Positions 35,457 to 43,196 of a DNA stretch of 64,000 nt are shown one piece after another; position 1 is the stretch's first letter, and each line of letters opens with the position of its first letter. A model generated the notes under the pieces. That model was not told the DNA's origin. It ran no database searches and saw only the letters and a program-made list of their open reading frames with translations. Made by a program: the position numbers and the translations under genes. The stretch is from Heliobacterium mobile (GTDB lineage Bacteria; Bacillota; Desulfitobacteriia; Heliobacteriales; Heliobacteriaceae), in the NCBI RefSeq assembly GCF_009720735.1, contig NZ_WNKU01000001.1:62001-126000 (forward strand), given 5' to 3'.

Positions 35457-36890
35457 ATGAAACGTGTAGGAATTATATTAAAATGGTTTCTCCTGTCGGT
35501 GCTTTTGATAGGTGTCGGCGCAGCCGGAACAGGATTGTTTTTTATGCATTCGAAGAGTCAAATCAATAGCCCCCCTTTTTATGACGAGCACTCGATGGGA
35601 GTGGAACCCCGAACGGCGGAAAGGGATCCGCGAGGCATAGATACTGTTTATGTTCGCTCGGGCGAACAACGGGCTAGCATCCAGGAAGCGGGCTCCCGTG
35701 TCATCGTTCAAGGAGGGCAGGTTCTCGGTGATGTAACAGCTAAGGAAATTCGGGTGGAAGAACGCGGTATCGTCGCCGGAAATGTAAACGCCGATTACAA
35801 CGTGATCATCACGGGAGGGCATGTCCGTTCGAATGTTACTGCGAGAGAAGTCCGACTCTATCAAGAGAATGATCAAGAAAGGAATTCGGGTAACTACCGT
35901 GACTTCTCGACGAAAGATCCGGCGGCAATCGGCGGTGCCGTAAAAGCTTTTAACATAACCGTTGCTGAAGGTACTCAAATCGCGGGTACCGTCGTAGCTG
36001 ATGGGAAAGCCGATTTGGCCGGCACAGTCGGTGATGTGACCGCGAAGAATATCGTCCTACGTTCTACTGCGGTCGTCAAAGGGAATATCCAAAGCAGTTC
36101 TGATCACATCGTCATGGAACCGGGCGCCCAAGTATCAGGAACCATCTCCGGCACAGACGGTCGTGGCATACGTATCATCACTGATCAAAGCCAGAAAAAA
36201 GACAAGTTTGAGCCTGAGCACAATAGTGCGCCAATACCGCCTGTACGAAACAACAATCCGAGTTCATCTGTCGTTGTCCAAGAACGTGGGGGCTTAGCTT
36301 ACGGAATACTTTTTTGGATTCCTGTGCTCATCGGTCTGCTGGCGTTATCCTTTATCAGCTACAGCTTTCTTTTCCGGGATACGGAACAAGCGGCTGACTC
36401 CATACTCATGCAGCCCCTTCGTAACCTCTGGATTGGCTTTTTAACGGTTATCGCCTTAGGCCCGCTTGTATTTCTAACAGGCATCACCATTCTCGGCATT
36501 CCTATCGCCATCGGCTTCACCCTATCGGCTGTGGCCGCGGCGATCGCCGGTTGGACGGCGGCGTCGCTCGTCATCGGACGCAAGGTATCTCAACACCTTG
36601 GCCCTTGGCAGGGGCTGGGCGTTTTAGGAGAAGTACTGATCGGCGCCTTCTTGCTGGCCCACCTGGGTTGGGTCCCCCTAATCGGTTGGTTCATTTTATT
36701 CCTTTCGGGCTTGATGGGCTTTGGCGCGGTAACCCGCCTCTGGTACCCACGCTTTCGAGATCAATGGCGGGAATGGCGGCAAAAGCGTCGGGATCGAAAA
36801 TCGACGAACGAAGAGGTAACGCCGTCAAGCACCACAACAGATTCACCGCAAAACCATCCCATCGATTCATCGTCCGACGGCTCCCCGTAA
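35457..36890 (+). CDS. Bactofilin-like polymer-forming domain protein with membrane domain
   Basis: 477 residues. A hydrophobic N-terminal segment (8-28) is followed by a polymer-forming beta-helix region (about 75-245) with repeated GxVxGDVTAKEIRVEE-like rungs (VLGDVTAK, IVAGNVNAD, HVRSNVTARE, TVGDVTAK, VVKGNIQS). A basic/Pro-rich linker comes next. Then there are about four transmembrane helices (GILFWIPVLIGLLALSFISYSF, WIGFLTVIALGPLVFLTGI, GIPIAIGFTLSAVAAAIAGW, GAFLLAHLGWVPLIGWF) and a charged tail. Bactofilin domains polymerise without nucleotides; here the topology suggests an extracytoplasmic or membrane-tethered scaffold. It lies 58 nt after the anti-sigma gene and is probably co-transcribed. 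Confidence 0.82.
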   Translation: MKRVGIILKWFLLSVLLIGVGAAGTGLFFMHSKSQINSPPFYDEHSMGVEPRTAERDPRGIDTVYVRSGEQRASIQEAGSRVIVQGGQVLGDVTAKEIRVEERGIVAGNVNADYNVIITGGHVRSNVTAREVRLYQENDQERNSGNYRDFSTKDPAAIGGAVKAFNITVAEGTQIAGTVVADGKADLAGTVGDVTAKNIVLRSTAVVKGNIQSSSDHIVMEPGAQVSGTISGTDGRGIRIITDQSQKKDKFEPEHNSAPIPPVRNNNPSSSVVVQERGGLAYGILFWIPVLIGLLALSFISYSFLFRDTEQAADSILMQPLRNLWIGFLTVIALGPLVFLTGITILGIPIAIGFTLSAVAAAIAGWTAASLVIGRKVSQHLGPWQGLGVLGEVLIGAFLLAHLGWVPLIGWFILFLSGLMGFGAVTRLWYPRFRDQWREWRQKRRDRKSTNEEVTPSSTTTDSPQNHPIDSSSDGSP

Positions 36891-36987
36891 AGGTATGAGG
36901 ACAAATCCGAGGTTCTCCCAGAGAAAGGGGACAGCGACAAAAGTTTTGAAAAGGGCTAAGTATTTTGCATGACTTCACAACGCTCGG

Positions 36988-37011
36988 GGGATTCTTATAT
37001 TCGGGAATCCC
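36988..37011 (+). promoter_or_regulatory. Inverted repeat in the cotF leader
   Basis: GGGATTC and GAATCCC are separated by 10 nt and stand directly before the cotF ribosome site GAGGAGG. It could be an RNA hairpin that affects translation or mRNA stability, or an operator. There is no T-run, so it is not a terminator. Confidence 0.4.
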
Positions 37012-37029
37012 AGAGGAGGTAATGCAAAA

Positions 37030-37743
37030 ATGCCGCAAATGCAGAATTTTGGTGGACAAAATCAATCGATGTACGGCTCTCCGCTGACCCCGTATGGTCG
37101 TAATTTTGGCGGGCAGGCTGGTATGATGGGTATGGGAGGAATGAACACGATGGCGACTGCGATGAGAACAGGCGGACAAAACCAAAATCAAAAGCAAGGT
37201 GCCCATGAGATCTTGATGGTTCATGAGGTGCTGACTCATACGATCGATACGATCAACAATTTTGAATTGTATCGTCAACATGTAAAAGATTCGCAACTGG
37301 CTAACATCCTCGACAATCAACTACAGCATATGCAAAGCGGCTATCAGAACATCGTGAACTTCATGCACAACCGCGGTACAGCCCATGCCGTTCCCTACCG
37401 GGCGCCTCGCAGCGGAAGCCCCGCTTATGGCCTGCGTAATCCTTCGCCGCAAATGCCGAACACGTCGATGAACCAAATGGATGATCGCGACGTGGCTTCC
37501 TGTATGCTTGGTTGCGCCAAATCCAGTGCCATTATGTGCACGCAAGCTGCCTTGGAATGCGCCGATCCTACCCTGCGCAATATGATGGTCAGCTGCAGCC
37601 AGTCGAGCATCAACCAAGCCTACGAGATGTTCCAATATATGAACCAACGGGGTATGTACCAAGTACCCACCCTGGCAGACAACACCACCCAAACGATGGT
37701 CAACACCTATCAAGCCCCTCAGGGCGGCATGCAAATGCAATAA
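37030..37743 (+). CDS. Spore coat protein, CotF family
   Basis: 237 residues. A Gly/Met/Asn/Gln-rich N-terminus (NFGGQNQ, GGQAGMMGMGGMN) precedes two ferritin-like helical segments. The first is HEILMVHEVLTHTIDTINNF (about 58-78). The second contains DVASCMLGCAKSSAIMCTQAALECADPTLRNMM (about 155-190). Both match the CotF coat family of Bacillus and Clostridia. A Pro/Gln-rich tail ends in GGMQMQ. It is probably a structural protein of the spore coat made late in sporulation. The ribosome site GAGGAGG is strong. Confidence 0.87.
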   Translation: MPQMQNFGGQNQSMYGSPLTPYGRNFGGQAGMMGMGGMNTMATAMRTGGQNQNQKQGAHEILMVHEVLTHTIDTINNFELYRQHVKDSQLANILDNQLQHMQSGYQNIVNFMHNRGTAHAVPYRAPRSGSPAYGLRNPSPQMPNTSMNQMDDRDVASCMLGCAKSSAIMCTQAALECADPTLRNMMVSCSQSSINQAYEMFQYMNQRGMYQVPTLADNTTQTMVNTYQAPQGGMQMQ

Positions 37744-37755
37744 GCTTACCGAGCC

Positions 37756-37800
37756 GAAGAGCCTGGAACCCTTTACAGGGGAATCCAGGCTCTTTTTATT
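37756..37800 (+). terminator. Intrinsic terminator after cotF-like gene
   Basis: AAGAGCCTGGA pairs with TCCAGGCTCTT, followed by TTTATT. The stem is 11 bp. Confidence 0.92.
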
Positions 37801-37870
37801 CGACCTTTCTCTCCTTGTGAGCGCCAGTTTAATTCAGTAAAATAAAGGGACTTGCGAGGGGGAGTGAGCG

Positions 37871-39112
37871 ATGAAGTCTGTGGTGGAGTTGTATGAAGAG
37901 CACATCAATCCGTCTATAGCTCGTTTGTATCGTCTGATGGGGATGGCCTCGACGGCCCGTAAAGCGGAAGGATCCTATGTGATGGATGATCAAGGGCGAA
38001 CCTTCCTCGACTTTCTGGGCAACTTCGGAACGGTCAGTTTAGGTCACCGCCATCGTCGGGTCGTCGACGCCGTCATCTCCCAACTGGGTGTAATGGGGCA
38101 GACTGCACGGTACCTGCTCGATGAACCGACGGCACGACTCGCTCAGATGCTGGCCCAACTGACGCCGGGTGATCTGCAGTACTGTTTTTTCTGTAACTCC
38201 GGCACTGAGGCGGTGGAAGCCGCCATGAAAGTGGCCCGGCTGTCGACGGGGAAAAGCGGGCTCGTCGGGACGATAAACGGTTTTCACGGTAAAACATTAG
38301 GTTCGTTGAGCCTATCGGGACGGGAACCCTTTCGGGAACCTTTTGAACCTCTTTTACCGCGAGTCAAACATATCCCTTATGGAGAAGTAACGGCCTTAGT
38401 ACATATTCTGGAAGAGGACCGAGATGTGGCCGCCTTTATCCTGGAGCCGCTGCAAGGCGAAGGGGGCGTTGTGGTACCACCGGCAGGTTACTTGAGCGAA
38501 GTGAGAGAAATTTGCGACGATTACGGCGTACTCTTGATCTTAGATGAAGTACAAACCGGCATGGGTCGAACGGGAAAATGGTTTGCCTGTCAAGAGGAAG
38601 AGGTAGTTCCAGATATTCTTTGCCTGGCGAAAGCCCTCGGTGGCGGTATCATGCCCATCGGTGCAATCCTTAGCCGGCCCTCTGTCTGGCAGCCCATGCT
38701 GGAGAACCCCTGGATCCATACAAGTACATTCGGAGGCAGTCCCTTGGCTTGCGCCGCGGCGATCGCGGCGATTGAAGTGATGATGGAAGAGAATTTGGCC
38801 GGGCAGGCTCGGGAAAAAGGCCTGCGGATCATGCAGCGTCTGCAAAAACTGGCCGAAAGGTACCCCCAGGTCATCGCCGATGTTCGCGGGCGAGGCCTGC
38901 TCATCGGCATTGAATTTGTGAAGGAGGGCGTTGGAGGGGTAGTGATCGGCCGTATGGTGGAAAATCAGATCATCGTCGGCTATGCCTTGAACAATCCCCG
39001 GGTCGTCCGCCTGGAACCACCCTTGAATGTGGCCGATGAAGATATCGATCGGGTACTTGATGTATTGGAAGCTGCCGTTGCCGAGGCGAATGAGATCATT
39101 GAAGAACTGTAA
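37871..39112 (+). CDS. Class III PLP-dependent aminotransferase
   Basis: 413 residues. The fold-type I class III signature is complete: FCNSGTEAVEAAMKVAR, GFHGKTLGSLSLSG, EPLQGEGGVVVPP, LLILDEVQTGMGRTG, the PLP lysine in CLAKALGGGIMPIGA, and STFGGSPLACAAAIAA. The N-terminus (HINPSIARLYRLMGM) and overall pattern resemble putrescine- or acetylornithine-type aminotransferases, but the acceptor specificity cannot be decided from sequence. It is a single gene between terminators, and the SRPBCC gene follows after 107 bp. Confidence 0.9.
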   Translation: MKSVVELYEEHINPSIARLYRLMGMASTARKAEGSYVMDDQGRTFLDFLGNFGTVSLGHRHRRVVDAVISQLGVMGQTARYLLDEPTARLAQMLAQLTPGDLQYCFFCNSGTEAVEAAMKVARLSTGKSGLVGTINGFHGKTLGSLSLSGREPFREPFEPLLPRVKHIPYGEVTALVHILEEDRDVAAFILEPLQGEGGVVVPPAGYLSEVREICDDYGVLLILDEVQTGMGRTGKWFACQEEEVVPDILCLAKALGGGIMPIGAILSRPSVWQPMLENPWIHTSTFGGSPLACAAAIAAIEVMMEENLAGQAREKGLRIMQRLQKLAERYPQVIADVRGRGLLIGIEFVKEGVGGVVIGRMVENQIIVGYALNNPRVVRLEPPLNVADEDIDRVLDVLEAAVAEANEIIEEL

Positions 39113-39219
39113 ACACTGATGAGCTTCATAGCTGATTACATAGCGGATAAGGTTAGCGGCTCGACTTTTTTAGATTTGTGGGCGTCCTGTGGAGTCTTTG
39201 AAGCAGAGGAGGGGGAGCC

Positions 39220-39678
39220 ATGCCTTCGGTGGAAGTGAGCCTTTGGATCGATGGCAGCCCGGAAGAAGTATTTGAGCTGGCGAGCCGAATGGAAGAGTAT
39301 CCCCGGTTTATGGAGGATGTTCGCTCCGTCAAGGTGATCGAGCAAGGCGACGGATACACGGTGACCGATTGGGTGACCGAAGTGGATGGAAAATCTTTTT
39401 GCTGGAAGGAGCGGGACGAATTCTATCCCGCGGAAGGGAAGATCCGCTATCGACAGATCGCCGGAGATGTGAAACGCTTTGAAGGGGAATGGTTCTTTCG
39501 CCGCGAAAGAGGTGGCTGTCAAGCAGTGCTCACCGTCGATTTCGACTTAGGCATGCCGATGCTGGCGCCTATTCTACATCCAGTGCTAAAGAAGAAAGTC
39601 CGGGAAAACAGCCAGGCCATGTTGGCTGCGATTAAGGAAAAAGTGGAATCCGGCAGTTCCCAGAAACGACGATATTAA
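39220..39678 (+). CDS. SRPBCC (START/polyketide cyclase-like) family protein
   Basis: 152 residues forming a small hydrophobic-cavity fold: VSLWIDGSPEEVFELASRMEEYPRFMEDVRSVKVIE at the start, WKERDEF and GEWFFRRE in the sheet, and a long C-terminal helix. Homologues bind lipids, quinones or polyketides. The ligand here is unknown. The ribosome site GAGGAGGGGG is strong. It may be co-transcribed with the upstream aminotransferase. Confidence 0.8.
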   Translation: MPSVEVSLWIDGSPEEVFELASRMEEYPRFMEDVRSVKVIEQGDGYTVTDWVTEVDGKSFCWKERDEFYPAEGKIRYRQIAGDVKRFEGEWFFRRERGGCQAVLTVDFDLGMPMLAPILHPVLKKKVRENSQAMLAAIKEKVESGSSQKRRY

Positions 39679-39746
39679 CGGAAAATCTCCGATAGAGTTT
39701 TTTATTTTTACACCAAATCCCTTTTGTCGTGGAAAAAAGTATCGAC

Positions 39747-39793
39747 GAAAGCCTTACAAAGCTTAAGAAAATATTAGGCTTTCTTTTTTTTTT
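39747..39793 (+). terminator. Intrinsic terminator after SRPBCC gene
   Basis: GAAAGCCT pairs with AGGCTTTC around a 21-nt loop and is followed by an uninterrupted run of ten Ts. Confidence 0.85.
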
Positions 39794-39875
39794 ATACCCA
39801 GACATTCACTAGAGCAGGAATTTGAGAGGTGTGCTAGAATTATAATAACGCTGCCGGCCGGAAAGGGGTGTTTTC

Positions 39876-40700
39876 ATGATGTCCTGGAGAATGTGGGAAT
39901 CTATCTTACCTGAACTCTGTCGAGTTCGGGCACTTTTAGAAGAGAAAATGCCGCTTACGTCCAAACAGCACCTACGCTATGTAGGTTGGGGGACTTATAA
40001 CGTGCATAAAATGTTTCCGGCCATCCTGGTTCTGCTTACAGCTCGTATGCTCGGGGGAACAAATCGGCAAGTAAACTATCTGGCGGGTATCGTCCAGTTT
40101 ATCCAAGCGGCCACAGATATTCACCGTTTGATACCGGATGAAGGAAAAAACCAATTATCGCTGGAGAAAACTACGATTCCCTTTTCGGTACTGGTAGGGG
40201 ACCTTTTCTATGCCCATGTATTCAGCCTTCTCAGTCAAGGAGGCTTGTTGGCATATTTGACTCCCTTGTCTCGCACGATCTGCCAAATTCATGAAGGCGG
40301 TGTGATCCGAAAGGAATTTGTCGAAACCGGTTTTGCTACGGAAGAGCATATCCTGGCGACTCGCGAATTGGAATTCGCGAGCCTGCCATCGATGTCCTGC
40401 CGCATCGCCGGGGAGCTTTGTGGCGCTTCTACGTCCCAATTGATGGCTTTGGAACAGTTGGGACGAGCTGTCGGCATGTTGACGGGAAGCCGCATGGTAC
40501 CTGCTTCTGCGGAACAGATGAAAGTGTGGATGGAAGAAGCCTTGGACGCTCTAGAGCAGCTTCCCCAAGGTGCCATGTCAGAAGCATGTAAAGTGATGTT
40601 GACGCAAATCTACGGGAAGAATCGGAACGAGTCCTTCAATTTGTCTATCGATGTGAAATCGATAGGGATCGCTCCGAGTCCCCGTGCTGTCGTCGTATGA
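39876..40700 (+). CDS. hepS: Heptaprenyl diphosphate synthase component I-like protein
   Basis: 274 residues. The all-helical prenyl synthase fold is suggested by AGIVQFIQAATDIHRLIPDEG and FSVLVGDLFYAHVFSLLSQG, which match the equivalent segments of Bacillus HepS (family HEPPP_synt_1) in position and pattern. Both DDxxD catalytic motifs are missing, as expected for the non-catalytic partner. It probably pairs with the catalytic HepT-like subunit at 55673-56635 to make the menaquinone side chain. As in Bacillus it lies upstream of menG, although hepT is displaced by 15 kb. The ATG at 39876 follows AAAGGGG. Confidence 0.78.
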   Translation: MMSWRMWESILPELCRVRALLEEKMPLTSKQHLRYVGWGTYNVHKMFPAILVLLTARMLGGTNRQVNYLAGIVQFIQAATDIHRLIPDEGKNQLSLEKTTIPFSVLVGDLFYAHVFSLLSQGGLLAYLTPLSRTICQIHEGGVIRKEFVETGFATEEHILATRELEFASLPSMSCRIAGELCGASTSQLMALEQLGRAVGMLTGSRMVPASAEQMKVWMEEALDALEQLPQGAMSEACKVMLTQIYGKNRNESFNLSIDVKSIGIAPSPRAVVV

Positions 40701-40730
40701 TAATCCAATATGAAAATGCCGGCTTCGTGG

Positions 40731-40775
40731 GCCGCCCAGTGACAATCACTTGTTTGTCTGGGCGGCTATTTCAAT
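40731..40775 (+). terminator. Probable terminator after hepS-like gene
   Basis: GCCGCCCAG and CTGGGCGGC form a 9-bp stem with an 18-nt loop. The tail TATTTCAATTT is only moderately U-rich. Confidence 0.65.
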
Positions 40776-40789
40776 TTCTGTCTTTTTGA

Positions 40790-40819
40790 CGAAAAAGCTA
40801 CCCCCTGTCGGAGTAGCTT
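40790..40819 (-). terminator. Terminator of the small-gene pair on the minus strand
   Basis: On the minus strand AAGCTACTCC pairs with GGGGTAGCTT (10 bp, one G-U) and is followed by TTTCG. It lies 35 nt beyond the stop codon of the 37-codon gene. Confidence 0.75.
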
Positions 40820-40854
40820 CCTGTCTAAACAGAAGTCTGCTTGGTTAGTCTGGA

Positions 40855-40968
40855 TTAGCTGCGAACTTTTGTAGCGGTATCAGTGGTCGTGGAGTGTTTG
40901 TCCGTCTTGGTGTCGGTGCCTATAGACTTCGGATTGACGGACGTGGCTTTCTTTTTATCGTCTGACAA
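40855..40968 (-). CDS. Small hydrophilic protein (37 aa), unknown function
   Basis: TTG start at 40968 with AAAGGAG 8 nt upstream. The product is lysine-, threonine- and aspartate-rich (SDDKKKATSVNP, TDTKTDKHSTTTDTATKV) with no hydrophobic segment, so it is probably disordered and cytoplasmic. It lies 19 nt downstream of the 51-codon gene and just before a minus-strand terminator, so the two form a short operon divergent from menG. A longer frame across the same DNA (to 41043) lacks a ribosome site. I do not recognise the family. Confidence 0.55.
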   Translation of the reverse strand: MSDDKKKATSVNPKSIGTDTKTDKHSTTTDTATKVRS

Positions 40969-40987
40969 GTTGCCATCTCCTTTATCA

Positions 40988-41143
40988 TTACGACTTTGAT
41001 TTTGGCGGGGCCGCTGTCGTGGTAAACTCGGAGGCGTCAACATTTCGACCGGAATCTAAGTCCCCGCCGTGAAAGAAATCGGAAATCCTATCGCCACCGG
41101 GGCGCGGTTGTTGTTTTCCTGGGATATAGGGTGTGTCAGGCAT
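40988..41143 (-). CDS. Small protein (51 aa), unknown function
   Basis: The ATG at 41143 is preceded by AGGAGGTGATAAAC, a near-perfect Shine-Dalgarno at ideal distance. The 51 residues begin MPDTPYIPGKQQPRPGG and continue GDRISDFFHGGDLDSGRN, then a Thr/Ala/Pro/Lys-rich tail. It has no membrane segment. The quality of the ribosome site, the downstream partner gene and the terminator argue that it is a real gene, too short for most gene finders. The function is unknown. It is divergent from menG. Confidence 0.65.
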   Translation of the reverse strand: MPDTPYIPGKQQPRPGGDRISDFFHGGDLDSGRNVDASEFTTTAAPPKSKS

Positions 41144-41227
41144 GTTTATCACCTCCTAGGTTAGTATGTCCAAGTCGCTTGTGGATAGATGTGGATGACA
41201 GGATGTTAGCAAGAACAGGTCAAATGA

Positions 41228-41256
41228 TTGAATAAATAAGGAATCTCGGATAAAAT
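41228..41256 (+). promoter_or_regulatory. Probable menG promoter
   Basis: TTGAAT (41228-41233), a 17-nt spacer and TAAAAT (41251-41256) resemble a sigma-A promoter. It lies 31 bp before the menG start codon. Confidence 0.6.
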
Positions 41257-41286
41257 AACGGAAGAGAAGGTGGTGCTATCATCAAG

Positions 41287-42051
41287 ATGCCCGATGAGTT
41301 CCATTCCGCAGAGGAGAAGGAACGATATATACAATCAACCTTTTCCACGATTGCTTCCCGTTATGACTTGATCAATCAAGTGTTTACGTTCAATTCAGAT
41401 CGCCGCTGGCGCAGAAAAACAGCCTATTACTCGGCAGTAGGCATCGGGGGTACAGCCTTAGATGTTTGCTGTGGAACCGGTGAACTAGCTCAAGCACTGG
41501 CTGAACGGGTAGGTCGCAGAGGTCATGTGGTCGCCTTGGATTTTAATCACGACATGCTGGAAGTGGCCCGGGAAAAACAGCGTCAGCGCTTGTTAGAGCC
41601 TCAAATTGAGTTTATCCAGGGAAATGCCATGGAACTTCCCTTCGAGGACAATCGTTTTGACGCGGCGACTGTCGGTTTTGGTCTGCGCAATGTTCCCGAT
41701 TATCGTCAGGCTCTGCGTGAGATGACTCGGGTCATTCGCCCCGGTGGCACTGTTGTCTGTTTGGAAACAAGCAAACCGGTTTCAACGGGACTTCGTCTCC
41801 TCCATGGTCTTTATGTGGACCACTTTATCCCTATGTTGGACAAGATGGCGGCAGGGCGGCAAGGACCGTATGCCTGGTTGGCTCGTTCGACGCAAGCCTT
41901 TTTGTCCCAGGAAGAACTGGCTCAGGTTTTTCGAGATATCGGACTCATCAATGTACGGTACTACAACCTTTTTGGCGGTGCTGCCGCCATTCACGTAGGG
42001 TACAAACCTGCCAATCCGATATCCCCATCCCATACCGGAGAGTCGTCCTGA
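41287..42051 (+). CDS. menG: Demethylmenaquinone methyltransferase
   Basis: 254 residues. The SAM-dependent UbiE/MenG family enzyme adds the last methyl group to the quinone ring. Motifs: FSTIASRYDLINQVFTFNSDRRWRRK, LDVCCGTGELAQALAE, VVALDFNHDML, VGFGLRNVPDYRQALREMTRVIRPGG, YYNLFGGAAAIHVGYKP. The ribosome site is weak: GAAGG lies about 16 nt from the ATG. It heads a run of menaquinone genes. Confidence 0.94.
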   Translation: MPDEFHSAEEKERYIQSTFSTIASRYDLINQVFTFNSDRRWRRKTAYYSAVGIGGTALDVCCGTGELAQALAERVGRRGHVVALDFNHDMLEVAREKQRQRLLEPQIEFIQGNAMELPFEDNRFDAATVGFGLRNVPDYRQALREMTRVIRPGGTVVCLETSKPVSTGLRLLHGLYVDHFIPMLDKMAAGRQGPYAWLARSTQAFLSQEELAQVFRDIGLINVRYYNLFGGAAAIHVGYKPANPISPSHTGESS

Positions 42052-42251
42052 TAGTTTCTAGGGACGATTTCTCCGGATTTTCTTGCGTTCCGAAAAAAGA
42101 AACCGGGGAAGCTATGGTCACCGAGATAAGTCACAATATCCTTGCGAAAGAGACATCCGCATGTAACCCTAGGAGAACCACATATTCAAGAGGCGGGTAT
42201 GGCCCAGCGCCGGGCTGACTTTGGCCTCGCCAGTACGTAGGAGGGAATCCC

Positions 42252-43124
42252 TTGCCGAAATCATCGACAGGCGCCATCGGCCGCGTAGGCACCTTCATGG
42301 AAATGATCAAGTTTGAGCATACCATCTTCGCCTTACCCTTCGCTTATATCGGCGCATTTTTGGCACAGGTGCGGATACCAGATTGGGGTCCTTTGTTCTG
42401 GATTACCATGGCCATGGTCGGCGCTCGCACGGCAGCCATGACGCTAAACCGGCTGATCGACCGCCATATCGACCGCAAAAATCCTCGTACAGCGAATCGG
42501 GCTATGGCCAAAGGAATTATCAGACCGTCGGAAGCATCCGTCTATATCGCGATCAGTTTCGGTTTGCTGCTTCTCTCGGCAGCCATGCTCAGCAAATTAG
42601 CCTTGTACCTTTCGCCGCTGGCGGTTTTCCTCTTGACGCTCTATTCTTATACAAAGCGCTTTACCTGGGCCTGCCATATCGTCCTCGGCATGTCCCTGGC
42701 GGCAGCGCCGATCGGTGCTTGGATCGGCATCAATGGCACTGTCGACTGGCCTGTGATCGTCCTCGGTCTTGCTGTCTTAACCTGGTCAGCCGGATTCGAT
42801 ATCATCTACGCCTGTCAGGATGTGGATTTTGACCGCTCCCAGGGCCTCAATTCCATTCCAGCCCGTTTCGGTATCACCCAGTCACTGAATATCTCCAAAC
42901 TCTTGCATGTCCTCGCCGCTGTCTTTTTAGTCTTAACGGGCTATCTCTTAGGAATGGGCTTATGGTACTACATCGGCGTCATCGTATCGGCAGGGCTCCT
43001 CATCTATGAGCATTCTCTCGTGTCCCCGACAGACCTGAGCAAGCTCGACGCTGCCTTTTTCGCCATGAACGGCTATATATCCGTCGTTATGTTTGTTTTT
43101 ACCTTATTAGACATAATTTTGTAA
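42252..43124 (+). CDS. UbiA-family prenyltransferase of menaquinone synthesis (MqnP-like)
   Basis: 290 residues with about eight transmembrane helices. The first Asp-rich motif is NRLIDRHIDRKNPRT, the second DIIYACQDVDFDRSQGL. It attaches the polyprenyl chain to an aromatic acid at the membrane. Genomic context (mqnE, mqnA, mqnC next) indicates a 1,4-dihydroxy-6-naphthoate-derived acceptor, the MqnP role, rather than 4-hydroxybenzoate. The TTG at 42252 has AGGAGGG 6 nt upstream. The preceding 200-bp gap shows no recognised element. Confidence 0.88.
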   Translation: MPKSSTGAIGRVGTFMEMIKFEHTIFALPFAYIGAFLAQVRIPDWGPLFWITMAMVGARTAAMTLNRLIDRHIDRKNPRTANRAMAKGIIRPSEASVYIAISFGLLLLSAAMLSKLALYLSPLAVFLLTLYSYTKRFTWACHIVLGMSLAAAPIGAWIGINGTVDWPVIVLGLAVLTWSAGFDIIYACQDVDFDRSQGLNSIPARFGITQSLNISKLLHVLAAVFLVLTGYLLGMGLWYYIGVIVSAGLLIYEHSLVSPTDLSKLDAAFFAMNGYISVVMFVFTLLDIIL

Positions 43125-43196
43125 CCGCTCAATATTTTATTTTCGCTCTTAGCCGGAGGATGTAATTACCAAAAAAACATAAGGGGGAAATCCAAC

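Noticed and set aside
40855..41043. A single 62-codon gene beginning MLTPPSLPRQRP on the minus strand
   Set aside because: No ribosome site at its start, and it overlaps the much better supported 51-codon gene in another frame. Only its 3' part, from TTG 40968, is accepted.
42052..42251. Riboswitch between menG and the UbiA gene
   Set aside because: The gap is GC-moderate with some pairing potential but matches no riboswitch consensus I know, and there is no terminator or sequestered ribosome site.
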